A stretch of 64,000 nt of DNA from Paenibacillus sp. MBLB1832 (GTDB taxonomy: Bacteria > Bacillota > Bacilli > Paenibacillales > NBRC-103111), in contig NZ_CP130319.1 of assembly GCF_032271945.1 (NCBI RefSeq), positions 1,941,001 through 2,005,000 of the forward strand, given 5' to 3'. Numbering within the stretch: the stretch's first letter is position 1; each line of letters starts with the position of its first letter. The position numbers were made by a program, and so were the translations under genes. Under the pieces are notes generated by a model, which was given only the letters and a program-made list of their open reading frames with translations, did not search any database and was not told the DNA's origin. Shown here in pieces: positions 42,138-51,770 of this stretch.

Positions 42138-43506
42138 TGAATATATTGTCCGCAAAGGTCTCGTGCACATGTTCCCGTGGGAGGAATTCGGCATCCGGAT
42201 TGCCGGAGAAGCGCCCAACGGGGCCAAAGCTCTAGAATTCATGGAGAATCATACGATTCAGCTGTTGATCACCGACATTTCAATGCCGATTATGGACGGC
42301 TTCGAGCTAATCAAAGCGGTTAAGCCCCGCTACGAACATTTGGCCATTGTTGTGCTGACCTGCCATCAAGATTTTCACTATGTTCAAGATGCCCTGCGTT
42401 TGGGGGCGATTGACTATATCGTAAAGACAGAGCTAGAGAACGACACGCTGCATCAATCGATATCGCGATTCGTCATGCGGGTGAAGGAGCAGGCTGCAAA
42501 TCGCAACGAAGTGGGGCCTGCTCAAGAGCCCGAAGTACCGATACATTCGGAATCTTGGGGCTTGTTGTTGACCCCTTTGCGTAAAGGGGCAGGGCTGAGC
42601 GAAGTACTGGCACTCACCCTAGAAAGCGCAGCGCCTCTTATGCTGCCAGATGGCGGATGCTTTATCCCGAGTCATGAACTGAAGCTAGGATATCGCGATA
42701 AGGAGCGAATTCTTGATCTGGTGGACGGCTCAAGCTGGGTAATCACAATTCTCCACAATCTGCGCCGTAATGCCGACAAATCTACACTGGATAAGCTGAA
42801 CGATTACTGGAAAAATAAACTGTTCTACGAGTACACCTGCCATACGCCTGTGTATGAGGTCGATTGGCATTCGCTGAATGGCGAGCGCAAGCCATCTCCC
42901 GAAGCCAATCAGGCGCTGCATCAGCTGACTCAGCAGTGGAAATCATTCCTGTGGGTATATGACGACAATCTGTTTCGGCAGATGGTGCAGGACGTGAAGG
43001 AGCGCCAGTCGCCAGCTGCTGCCTGGAAAGAAGTTCTGCAGCAAACAGTCAGCTTGTGGAGGCACCTAGTTGCAATTGACGGCTCCGCCAACTGGCACGT
43101 GGAAACGAGCGCTTTGTATTATTGGGAGCAATGGGTTGATTGGCTCAGCCTTATACGTCCGAAGCTTCGCCGCCAGGAATTCTCGGATGAAGTGTGCATC
43201 AGCATCTTGCGAGCGATACATATGATACGGCAAGACATCCACCTTGGGATTAACCAGTCGGAGGTTGCTGCAAAGGTAAAAATTACCCGCAGCTACTTCA
43301 GTCACTGCTTTAAGCAATACGCAGGACAAACCTTCCAAGAGGTGATTAATGACATCCGAGTAGAGCGTGCGTGCGAGTTGCTGCTTAGTACCCAAGAGCC
43401 TGTGTATCGGATTGCCGAGCAAGTGGGCTTCGATGACGACAAATATTTCAGTAAATTTTTCAAGCAGCAGACGGGTATGCTCCCGAGTAATGTCCGAAAA
43501 GTTTAG
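42112..43506 (+). CDS. YesN-type response regulator with AraC DNA-binding domain
   Basis: Cytoplasmic regulator, 464 residues. The receiver domain covers about 1-120 (VDDEY acidic pocket, phospho-acceptor Asp in LLITDISMP, Lys in YIVKTE). A middle region of unknown role follows (about 125-360), then two AraC helix-turn-helix motifs at the C-terminus (KITRSYFSHCFKQYAGQTFQEVI; PVYRIAEQVGFDDDKYFSKFFKQQTGMLPS). It overlaps the YesM gene and has its own AAGGAGG site. It probably activates the importer 1 operon and the large secreted genes that follow. Confidence 0.93.
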   Translation: MIEALIVDDEYIVRKGLVHMFPWEEFGIRIAGEAPNGAKALEFMENHTIQLLITDISMPIMDGFELIKAVKPRYEHLAIVVLTCHQDFHYVQDALRLGAIDYIVKTELENDTLHQSISRFVMRVKEQAANRNEVGPAQEPEVPIHSESWGLLLTPLRKGAGLSEVLALTLESAAPLMLPDGGCFIPSHELKLGYRDKERILDLVDGSSWVITILHNLRRNADKSTLDKLNDYWKNKLFYEYTCHTPVYEVDWHSLNGERKPSPEANQALHQLTQQWKSFLWVYDDNLFRQMVQDVKERQSPAAAWKEVLQQTVSLWRHLVAIDGSANWHVETSALYYWEQWVDWLSLIRPKLRRQEFSDEVCISILRAIHMIRQDIHLGINQSEVAAKVKITRSYFSHCFKQYAGQTFQEVINDIRVERACELLLSTQEPVYRIAEQVGFDDDKYFSKFFKQQTGMLPSNVRKV

Positions 43507-43619
43507 AGCAGACTAGCAGTAGGCGATGGAAGTAGGGAGCAGGCATGAAACTAAAGTCTGCTCTACTTGTTCCCCCCTCAACAATATCACCTTACAGAAC
43601 CTCGTTTTTCTCTACTTTT

Positions 43620-43649
43620 CTTAAAATAGTACAATACATCTTGAATTCG
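43620..43649 (+). promoter_or_regulatory. Conserved promoter-region motif, copy 1
   Basis: CTTAAAATAGTAC followed 9 bases later by TGAATTCG. The same two words occur upstream of the second LplA-type gene. It may hold the -10 region (TAAAAT or TACAAT) of an activator-dependent promoter. Confidence 0.4.
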
Positions 43650-43803
43650 TATGCTAGATGACGCGCCGAAGTGACGCTTATAATACAGATGAGACGGAAG
43701 TGAAACCATGCGCTGTCTCGCATGCTCGGAGTGGTCAACATTGACTTTATGTGGAAAGTTATGGGGAGGAAGGAGCGTTGATAAGCGAGTTCACATTTCT
43801 ATT

Positions 43804-43817
43804 TGTAAGCGCTTACT
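43804..43817. promoter_or_regulatory. cre site (CcpA) before the first HGLGWW paralogue
   Basis: TGTAAGCGCTTACT fits the CcpA consensus TGWAANCGNTNWCA at every position but the last, around a perfect 12-bp palindrome. It overlaps the leader just ahead of AAAGGAGG, suggesting carbon catabolite repression. Confidence 0.8.
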
Positions 43818-43834
43818 AAAAAGGAGGACAGAAG

Positions 43835-46800
43835 ATGAGAGCATGGTCCAAACGAATCGCCATTTTGCTGCTCGTCGGCATTACGGCTATGGGCGTCATA
43901 CCGTTCGTACTGCAGCCTAAACAAGCCGATGCCGTCACTTGGCAGCCGACGGAAGAAGCCGAATATCGGCACTACCATGGGCTTGGCTGGTGGCAGGAGC
44001 CTGAGAACGAGCTGAGGTATGCGCATGCGATGGGGTACAAGTATGTATTTCTCGAGAAGAGTCAAGCGAAGCAGATCTCGAACTCACCTTACAAGAAGAA
44101 TCTCAATTGGTATTACAACGACGTTTACAAGCATGTGCGCCCTCTCTCCTCCATGAGCTTGAGTGCCGGAACGCTGAGTGACCTCAAGTCCCGCTACCCG
44201 AATACGTTCGTGGATTGGCCAGAAATGTCACGTGCGCTGAATATTCCGGAGCTCAACAGCCTGAAGTCCTACAACAATGCCGTCTATATGGAGATAAAGA
44301 ACCTCTATGAAACCTACTTCACCATTTCCAACACAACTAAGTCATTCCCAGACAATCTGCTCGGCTTACGTTGGTCAAGCGAAGCGTATGAGCCTTTTTA
44401 CGATTTTCAGAAGCAGAGCGTGATCACGTTCCTGATCAATCGGATCAAGGAGGACGTGACGGCGTACGATGACCCGGCCAACAATTTTTTGTTCACCGGC
44501 ATCATGCAGGACGTGCCGGAGATGTACAAGGAAGCGGATTACAACGTTCTTCCGGCTAACAATACGACGTATAAGGCGGGCTGGTTCGAGTTTCTGCGGC
44601 AGCTCAAAGACGATCTGATCGCCAGCTATCCGACACGTTCGATCAAGTTCGTGTTCGAACCCTACCGGGTCCTGGATTGGGTGAATGACGTAAACGGAAC
44701 GAGCTACAGTAGTGCGGATAAGAAGAAAATACTTGGCGATTATCTGTCAGCTGAGTCCATTCAGGATGTCGTCACGAACCCAGCCATAACTGGTACGGGC
44801 CTGCTGGCTAACGAGGACGTTGGCAGCTCGACGCCGGATTTTAACCCGACAGAACTGAATTATACGCCTTATGCGCTGCCGTTGCTTGGAGAACTTGCTA
44901 GTAACGGAAAGTTTTTTAATTGGTACGGGAGGCCAGGACCAGAGCCGTATTCGACCTCGAAGGCAGACCACGATGCCTCGATCATGCTGTTATCCGATGC
45001 GATGAAGCTGGCCCGTATTCTTCCGAATTGGGAGAACCTGAACGGTGTCTTGCTTAGCGGACGCTCCTGGAACAAGACGACGCTCAGCTATAGCAGCTCG
45101 AAGAGCGTAGCGAACAAGAATGTGATTGCCGCAAGACGGCCGGGGACGAACATGATCTACGCTCACTTCCTGAACAGTTCAGGGACGATCCCGTTGCAGT
45201 CAGGGGAGTCGGTTGTGAAGGTCATGAGGGTGAACGAGTACATGGAACCGACGGTTAGCGGCGCAGCCGACTTAAGCGTCAGTGGTTCGACGGTCAGCAT
45301 CAACTGGGCTTCGGCATATGATCGTAAGACGTATATCATTTACACGTCTGTCGGCAACGAGCTGTTAAGTAACGGCTCCTTCGAGGATGGCGTGACCACG
45401 GGCTGGACATATGCGGGAGGTTCGCAAGCGGCCATAGACGGTAGCACATATGACAATAAGGCGCTGAACGTAACGGGCCGAACGAGCGCTTCCTCAGGCG
45501 TTACGCAAGTTGTGACGGCCGCCCTTCAAGCAGGAGGAATGGCTAATTATAACGTGAGCGCTAGGGTCAAGATGGGGACTGGGTCCGATACGATGAAGCT
45601 GGGCTTCACGCTTACGACCAGTGCGGGAACGGTCGACCGCAGCGTGACCGTTCCAGTCGGCTCGAGCTGGACTACGCTCATCGAGACGATTCCGGTCACC
45701 TGGAGCGGGACGCTCACCGATGCGAAGTTTTATATCCAGACGACGGGGACGACGAACGATTTTCAGATTAATGAAATTACGGTTAAGAAGGATACGGGAG
45801 GAGACGTGGTCAGTAACGGTGATTTCGAGAGTGGAACCTCAGGCTGGTATGTCAGCGGCGCTGGAACTATCGCGGCGGGCGCAGAGGGGCCAAAGCAAGG
45901 AAGCGGTTACGTGACCTTGACTGGACGGCAATCGGCGTCTGCTGCCGTTAACATGACCATCTATAAGAAGCTGCTCGAGCTCGGTATGGGGACGTACAGC
46001 TTCTCCGGCTGGTCCCGAATGTCGGCAGGTACGGATAATGTGAAGCTGTCCGTGGCCATTACCGATGACACCGGCTGGCACAAGGTAAACGGCCCGACGT
46101 TCTCGGCGGATACATCGTGGAAGTCGATGTCAGGCACGATCGCTCTGAGTTGGACGGGGACGCTGAAGGATGCGTATGCCATTGTGGAGACGACAACAAC
46201 GACGAACGACTTATCGCTAGATGACCTCAGTCTAGGCGGCAATGAGCTGCTGACGGACCGGGATTTCGAGTTCGGCGTGAACCAGTATTGGTGGAAGACC
46301 GGCACGGGCGCTGTCTTGAAATATGATACGGAGCCACGCACGTTCCTCAAACATACGGGACGCACCATCACCTGGCATGGGCCGTCTCAGGACATACAAG
46401 ATATGCTGCTTACGAACGGACAAGGGAACTATACGCTCAGCTTCGAGGGAAGAGTGGACAGCGGGACACCAACGATGACGGCGAAGGTGAAGCTTGTGGA
46501 TGCGAACGGAAGCCGAATATTCCCATTGACCTTGAATGCGACAACTGCATGGGGCAAAGTGACGGGAAGCGTCAACTTGACATGGTCCAACCTGACGTAT
46601 GGCCAGTTGTATATCGAGAGCAGCTCGGCGACAGCCGATCTGTATGTGGACCAGGTTTCGCTCACCAAGACGACGGTTGCCGCCACGCTGCTCGGTTACT
46701 CGGACTTTACGGGAGGAACGGGGGGCATGACGGCGAACGGCAGCAGCATCTCCACGTACGACTCGGTTTACTTTGGCAACAAGGCGCTTCGCATCAGTGG

Positions 46801-47125
46801 CAGGACGCAGAACTATCAAGGGGCCTATCAGTCGGTGTTGAATACGCTGCAAGCAAGCGGGAGCGGAAATTACAAGGTGGCGTCGTGGGTGAAGTTGGGG
46901 TCCGGCACCGATACGGTTAGGGTGACAATTAAGCTGCAGTATGGGACGGGATCACCGGTGTACAAGTCGGTAACGGTATCAGCGGATACGGAATGGAAGG
47001 AGCTTGCGGGAATGATCAGCAATGTGAACACATCGGGACTAACAGCGGCCGACCTATATTTCCAGACCGATACCCTGAATACAGCGGATCTGTATATCGA
47101 TCAGGTAAGCCTAGTGAAGGGGTAA
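43835..47125 (+). CDS. Secreted HGLGWW-family protein with four CBM22-like modules, paralogue 1
   Basis: Large exported protein, 1096 residues. The signal peptide covers about 1-32 (ends QADAV). Residues about 33-505 form a domain I do not recognise, starting EYRHYHGLGWW and ending in a beta-sandwich-like stretch (VNEYMEPTVSG, YDRKTYIIYT). Four modules of about 145 residues follow, resembling CBM22/CBM4_9. Acidic residues shared by all three paralogues are D226 (DVPE), E275 (FEPY) and E327-D328 (EDVGSS); also shared is NWYGRPGP from N362. With sugar-binding modules and two importers, it is probably a polysaccharide-degrading enzyme of an unnamed family. No wall anchor is seen. Confidence 0.85.
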   Translation: MRAWSKRIAILLLVGITAMGVIPFVLQPKQADAVTWQPTEEAEYRHYHGLGWWQEPENELRYAHAMGYKYVFLEKSQAKQISNSPYKKNLNWYYNDVYKHVRPLSSMSLSAGTLSDLKSRYPNTFVDWPEMSRALNIPELNSLKSYNNAVYMEIKNLYETYFTISNTTKSFPDNLLGLRWSSEAYEPFYDFQKQSVITFLINRIKEDVTAYDDPANNFLFTGIMQDVPEMYKEADYNVLPANNTTYKAGWFEFLRQLKDDLIASYPTRSIKFVFEPYRVLDWVNDVNGTSYSSADKKKILGDYLSAESIQDVVTNPAITGTGLLANEDVGSSTPDFNPTELNYTPYALPLLGELASNGKFFNWYGRPGPEPYSTSKADHDASIMLLSDAMKLARILPNWENLNGVLLSGRSWNKTTLSYSSSKSVANKNVIAARRPGTNMIYAHFLNSSGTIPLQSGESVVKVMRVNEYMEPTVSGAADLSVSGSTVSINWASAYDRKTYIIYTSVGNELLSNGSFEDGVTTGWTYAGGSQAAIDGSTYDNKALNVTGRTSASSGVTQVVTAALQAGGMANYNVSARVKMGTGSDTMKLGFTLTTSAGTVDRSVTVPVGSSWTTLIETIPVTWSGTLTDAKFYIQTTGTTNDFQINEITVKKDTGGDVVSNGDFESGTSGWYVSGAGTIAAGAEGPKQGSGYVTLTGRQSASAAVNMTIYKKLLELGMGTYSFSGWSRMSAGTDNVKLSVAITDDTGWHKVNGPTFSADTSWKSMSGTIALSWTGTLKDAYAIVETTTTTNDLSLDDLSLGGNELLTDRDFEFGVNQYWWKTGTGAVLKYDTEPRTFLKHTGRTITWHGPSQDIQDMLLTNGQGNYTLSFEGRVDSGTPTMTAKVKLVDANGSRIFPLTLNATTAWGKVTGSVNLTWSNLTYGQLYIESSSATADLYVDQVSLTKTTVAATLLGYSDFTGGTGGMTANGSSISTYDSVYFGNKALRISGRTQNYQGAYQSVLNTLQASGSGNYKVASWVKLGSGTDTVRVTIKLQYGTGSPVYKSVTVSADTEWKELAGMISNVNTSGLTAADLYFQTDTLNTADLYIDQVSLVKG
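45355..47122 (+). repeat. Four CBM22-like modules in paralogue 1
   Basis: Modules start near LSNGSFEDG, VSNGDFESG, TDRDFEFG and GYSDFTGG. Each carries a GR-T/Q motif and ends with a YIQT-or-similar strand and a (V/I)DQVSL-like close. The same order of module types recurs in the other two paralogues. Confidence 0.75.
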
Positions 47126-47149
47126 CGAACATTCTAGGAGGCAGAATGA

Positions 47150-50100
47150 ATGATAAAAAAATGGATAAGGCAAACTGTGATCGGAGCAGCGGCCATGTGC
47201 CTGCTCTTGGGCATCTCACCTAGCGGCTTCAAGCCCAATAAAGCGGAAGCCGTTGCTTGGCAGTCATCTATGGATACGGAATATCGCAATTACCACGGGC
47301 TCGGTTGGTGGTCGGAGCCGGAACCGGAGTTGCGCTATGCGCAGGCAATGGGCTTAAAGTACGTCTTTTTCGATCGACCATACGTTGAAAAAATACAAAA
47401 TTCTCCTTACAAGAAAAATTTGAAGTGGTACTATAACGATTTTCATAAGAATGTGCGTCCTGTATCCACCATGTCACTTAGCGCAGCTACGCTGCTCGAT
47501 TTGAAAGCCAAATTCCCCGGAACATTTGAGAAATGGCCGGCGATGAACCGAGGCGTCAACATACAGGAGCTACGAGCGCTTAAGAATTACAACCTTGCTG
47601 TTTATAATGAAATTAAATCGCTATATGAGAATGTGATGGCGATTGCCGATTCCAGTAAAGAATTTCCCGAGAACATGCTGGGTCTGAATTGGGGTAACGG
47701 TTCGTTTGAGCCTTACTATGACTTCCAACAACAGTCTGTCATAACGTTCATGATCAATCAAACCAAATCCGAAATTCTGCAGTACGATGATACGGCGAAC
47801 AATTTTCTGTTTGCGGGCCTGATGATCGACGTTCCGGAAATTTACGAGGAAGCCAGTTACAATAGCTTTACGAACGGTGGAACGCCGGTTCCTGGGGGGA
47901 AGACACATGAGTACGCAACCTATAAGGACGGTTGGTTCGATTTTCTCCGCCAATTAAAGAATGCCCTGAACACGCAGTTTCCAAGCCGATCAATCAAGTA
48001 TATATTCGAGCCTTATAATCCAATTGCTTGGGTGAACGATGTGAATGCAACAAGCTATAACCTCGCAGACAAGAAGCTGATCGCAGGCGATTATCTTGCA
48101 GCCGAGTCCATTCAGTATGATTATATTGATCCGCAAATTACAAGCACAGGACTGTTTGCGAGCGAGGATCTTGGATCGTCGACGCCAGATTTTCGCCCAG
48201 AAGCCCCCTACTATGTGCCTTATGCATTGCCGCTGATCGGTGAGGCGGGAAAAAATGGCCGTTTCGTCAACTGGTACGGTCGGCCGGGGCCCGATCCTTA
48301 CTCGACATCGAATGCTCCCCACGACAACCCGATTTACATGCTGCCAGACATGATGAAGTTGTCTAAGGTTGTGGCGAATTGGGATAACATCAATGGCGTA
48401 CCGCTTGGAAGCAGATCGTGGAATAATGTGTCTTTAGCGTATTCCAGCACCATGAGTCGAGCGGACCAGAATGTCATTTATTCACGAAGACCTGGTACTA
48501 ACATGATTTATGTTAATTTCTTGAATAGCTCCGGACAGGTGACGCTGAATGCCGGAGAATCCGTAGCGAAGGTGATGCGTGTTAACGAATTTATGGAGCC
48601 TACCGTAAGCGGGGCGTCTGATTTGACGGTGTCAGGAAGCACGATTAGCATTAATTGGAGCTCAGCCTATGATCGTAAAACCTATATTATCTATACGTCG
48701 TCCGATAATGAGATCCTAACGAATAACTCTTTCGAGAACGGTACTGGAAGCGGCTGGTGGTACCCGTCGGGCCCTTCTGTCAGTCTCCTTGACAAGTATA
48801 CGTACACGGGGAAAGCACTCAAGGATTCCAGTCGCACAAGCAGCACAGCCGGTATTACGCAGGACGTTACCAGCGGCCTCAGCGCAGCGGGAATGGGGCA
48901 ATATACGCTCTCGGCCCGGGTTCGCATGAGTACTGGAAGCGATACCGTGAAAATCGGCCTGACGATGACAGACTTAAGCGGAACCGTTGACTTCAATACG
49001 ACCGGCGTAACCGGTACGGATTGGACCACCATTTACGCTACCCTCCAGTCACATGGACGGGATCGCTGAGCAACGCCAAATTGTATATTCAGACAACAAG
49101 CACCACGAATGACTTCTATGTGGATCATGTTGCAGTGAGTCGTGCAGAGTCCGGAAGTGTGGTCAAGAACAACACGTTTGAGAACGGCACCTCTTCCTGG
49201 TATACGAGCGGCACGGGTACCATAACAAGCGAGTCCATTTCGTCCCAAGGCGGGTCGGGCTTCTATCGCCAGTCCAATCGCACGGCGGCGACGCATTCCA
49301 TTAACGCCAACGTACCGAAGAAACTGCGGGAACTTGGTACCGGAACGTATACGCTTTGCGGCTGGGTGAGGCTGTCGTCCGGGACGGGAACGGTGAAGAC
49401 GGCAGTGTCTCTCCAGCAAAGCTCGGGGACGACCGTTGTGAATGGTCCGACCTTAGCGGCGGATACGACATGGAAGGCCTTCACGGGGACGGTTAACCTG
49501 ACTTGGTCGTCGACGCTTCAGGACGCATACGTTACCATCGATACGGTCGGCACGACCGCAGATTTGCTGATAGACAGTATGACGTTAAACAAGAACGGAG
49601 CGGAGGCGCTCGCCGATCGGGACTTCGAATTCGGCAACGCGCAATACTGGTGGAGGAGCGGAACCGGGTCCGTTGGTCGTTATTTGCCAAGGGGCTACAC
49701 CGGGATCGTGCATACGGGAAGGTCCGGCACCTGGAACAGCCCGGCGCAGGACATCACAGCCCTGATCAAGGATAACGGACCAGGCGAATACACGCTTGGC
49801 TTCTGGGGGAAGGTCGGAACGGGCACGGATACGATCCAAGCGGTGGTCAAGATTGTGGATAGCAGCGGAACGAATTACTATCGTCTCCCTGCTGGGCTGG
49901 CCGCAACGAACTCTTGGAAGAGCGTATCGGGCAAGGTGACGATCCCCTTCAGCGGCTTGACGAACGCTCAGCTCTACTTCGAGACGACGAATGCTACAGT
50001 CGATTTGTATGTGGATGACGTTACCCTGAGCAAGCCGATGATCGGCAGGTTATTGGTGACGAATGGAGATTTCGAGAGCGGCACATCGGGATGGACAGCC

Positions 50101-50487
50101 GCCAGCAGTGCCATCTCCATTGTAGAAAATACGCTCAGCGGTAACAAAGCGATCAAGATGAGCGGGCGTACGCAAGCGTACCACAGCCCGAATCAGACCG
50201 TGACGACCGCCATCCAGAGCAAGGGGAGCGGGGACTACATCTTCTCCGGCTGGGTGAAGTTGGGCTCTGGGAGCGAGGCGGCCAAAGCTACTCTCAAGCT
50301 GAGCTACAGCGGTGGGTCCGTCATTTACAAGGATATTCAAATTCCATGGGCGAACACCCAATGGCAGGAGATTAAGGGGACGTTCTCAGGGGTGAATGCG
50401 ACCGATTTAGCTGACGCCCAGCTTTATTTCCAGACGACGACGTCCACTGTGGATTTGTATGTTGATCAAGTAAGTTTGTCGAAATAA
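47150..50487 (+). pseudogene. HGLGWW-family protein, paralogue 2, split by a frameshift
   Basis: Second copy of the same architecture, 24 bp downstream of paralogue 1 with its own AGGAGG, so in the same transcript. The first frame runs to 49069 (639 residues: signal peptide, unknown domain, most of module 1). The rest continues in another frame to 50487. Protein similarity to paralogue 1 (TIPVTWSGTL) shows that one base is missing near 49041-49049: inserting a single base restores ATLPVTWTGSL. If real, the first product would keep the N-terminal domain and lose three binding modules. A sequencing error is equally possible. Conserved DVPE, FEPY, EDLGSSTPDF and NWYGRPGP are all intact. Confidence 0.8.
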
Positions 50488-50495
50488 TCGGTTGT

Positions 50496-50540
50496 CCCTC
50501 CTTTTCAAGGATTATGAAGGGGAGGGTTAATTATTTTATA
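50496..50540 (+). terminator. Terminator after paralogue 2
   Basis: CCCTCCTTTTCA and TGAAGGGGAGGG pair (two G-T wobbles) around a short loop, followed by TTAATTATTTTA. Confidence 0.75.
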
Positions 50541-50637
50541 TTTAGAAAGTGCAATCGATCTTAAGAATGTCAAATATTCAAACGCGGGAGCAGACGGTAC
50601 AATTAGACTTAAGCATAGAAAGAGGAGGATCCAACAT

Positions 50638-51681
50638 ATGCCGCCAATACGACATACCGATAATCCAATTATCAAGCCGAGCGACGTTGTGCCGTCCCGG
50701 AGTGACTTTGAAGTTGTTTGCGTATTCAATGCGGGAGTAGCCAGACTTGGAGAGGAGGTCATCCTGTTACTCCGAGTTGCCGAGCGACCTCGCGGCTCGA
50801 GAGCAGACAGGCATGACGCGCCGATCTATAACCCGCAAACAGGCGAAGTCGAGGTGAAGTCGTTCCACGCTTCCATGCCGGGATGCGACTTCTCGGATTC
50901 GCGTTTTTTTCGAACACCAGAGGGGACCTACCTGACCTCCCTGTCTCATTTTCGTGTGGCCCGCAGCCGGGATGGCATTCGTTTCGACATCCCCGAACAA
51001 CCATCCCTGTTTCCTGCCAACGAGTACGAGGAGTTCGGTATTGAAGACCCCCGGGTTACGAAGATCGGAGACACATTTTACATTGTCTATGCGGCAGTAT
51101 CGCGCATGGGTATAACTGGGTATATGGCCTCCACGAAGGACTTTGTTGCCTTTGAGAGGCATGGTGTGATTTTCCATCCGACGAACAAGGATATCGCGAT
51201 CTTCCCCGAGAAGATCAACGGAAAATACTATGCGCTTCATCGGCCGTCCCCTGTTTTCCTGGGCAAGAAGGACATATGGCTGGCGGAATCGCCGGATCTG
51301 CATGCTTGGGGCAATCACCGCCACTTGATCGGTCGTGCTGTCGATGGCTGGGACAGTGGCCATGTAGGCGGCAGTGCCGTCCCGTTCCGCACAGAGCAAG
51401 GTTGGCTCGAAATTTACCACGGGGTAGACTCGAATCAGGAGTATAGTCTAGGGGCGCTGTTGCTAGATCTTGAAGAGCCATGGCGCGTGCTGGCCCGCAG
51501 CAAAAATCCGATTATGAAACCCGAAGCCTCGTATGAGAAGGAAGGGTTCTTCGGCAATGTCGTTTTCACTTGCGGCGTCTTGGTTGAAGACGGTGTGGTG
51601 AAGCTTTACTATGGCGCATCCGATACCTACATAGCCTACGCCGAGCTTTCGTTGGACGAGATCTTGGAATCGCTGGTGTAA
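50638..51681 (+). CDS. GH130 glycoside phosphorylase (beta-mannoside type)
   Basis: Cytoplasmic enzyme, 347 residues, five-bladed propeller family GH130. Members usually phosphorolyse beta-mannosides to mannose-1-phosphate plus a shortened sugar; a subset are hydrolases. The catalytic Asp lies in IEDPRVT (D137). The stretch FPEKINGKYYALHRPSP carries basic residues expected for phosphate binding, which favours phosphorylase. No signal peptide; strong AGGAGG before the ATG. It sits between two terminators with its own upstream region. It would process oligosaccharides brought in by the Lpl-type importers. Linkage (beta-1,4 or beta-1,2; Man or GlcNAc acceptor) cannot be read. Confidence 0.9.
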   Translation: MPPIRHTDNPIIKPSDVVPSRSDFEVVCVFNAGVARLGEEVILLLRVAERPRGSRADRHDAPIYNPQTGEVEVKSFHASMPGCDFSDSRFFRTPEGTYLTSLSHFRVARSRDGIRFDIPEQPSLFPANEYEEFGIEDPRVTKIGDTFYIVYAAVSRMGITGYMASTKDFVAFERHGVIFHPTNKDIAIFPEKINGKYYALHRPSPVFLGKKDIWLAESPDLHAWGNHRHLIGRAVDGWDSGHVGGSAVPFRTEQGWLEIYHGVDSNQEYSLGALLLDLEEPWRVLARSKNPIMKPEASYEKEGFFGNVVFTCGVLVEDGVVKLYYGASDTYIAYAELSLDEILESLV

Positions 51682-51691
51682 AAATACGGAT

Positions 51692-51738
51692 AGAGCCCGT
51701 AACAGGCTAGCTTAGCCTGTTTACGGGCTCTTATTTTG
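51692..51738. terminator. Terminator after the GH130 gene
   Basis: AGAGCCCGTAACAGGCTA pairs with TAGCCTGTTTACGGGCTCT (one bulged base) and is followed by TATTTT. It also lies at the 3' side of the convergent regulator gene. Confidence 0.9.
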
Positions 51739-51770
51739 CGTGAAGCAGGTATTCATGGACCCTTATTCCC

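Larger units (their letters stand above)
43507..43834. other. Regulatory region before the first HGLGWW paralogue
   Basis: 328 bp without a gene. An inverted repeat, TAGAGCAGACT/AGTCTGCTCTA (43504-43514, 43555-43565), with a long loop may end the regulator transcript. Then come the shared motif CTTAAAATAGTAC (43620-43632), TGAATTCG (43642-43649) and a strong cre site next to the ribosome-binding site. Confidence 0.6.

Noticed and set aside
46232-46852. Minus-strand open frame of 206 codons opposite paralogue 1
   Set aside because: Composition shadow of the coding strand, rich in Arg/His/Val, without a start signal.
49041-49069. Programmed ribosomal frameshift in paralogue 2
   Set aside because: No slippery heptamer or strong downstream hairpin was seen, and both paralogues encode the same region in one frame; a lost base or read error is simpler.
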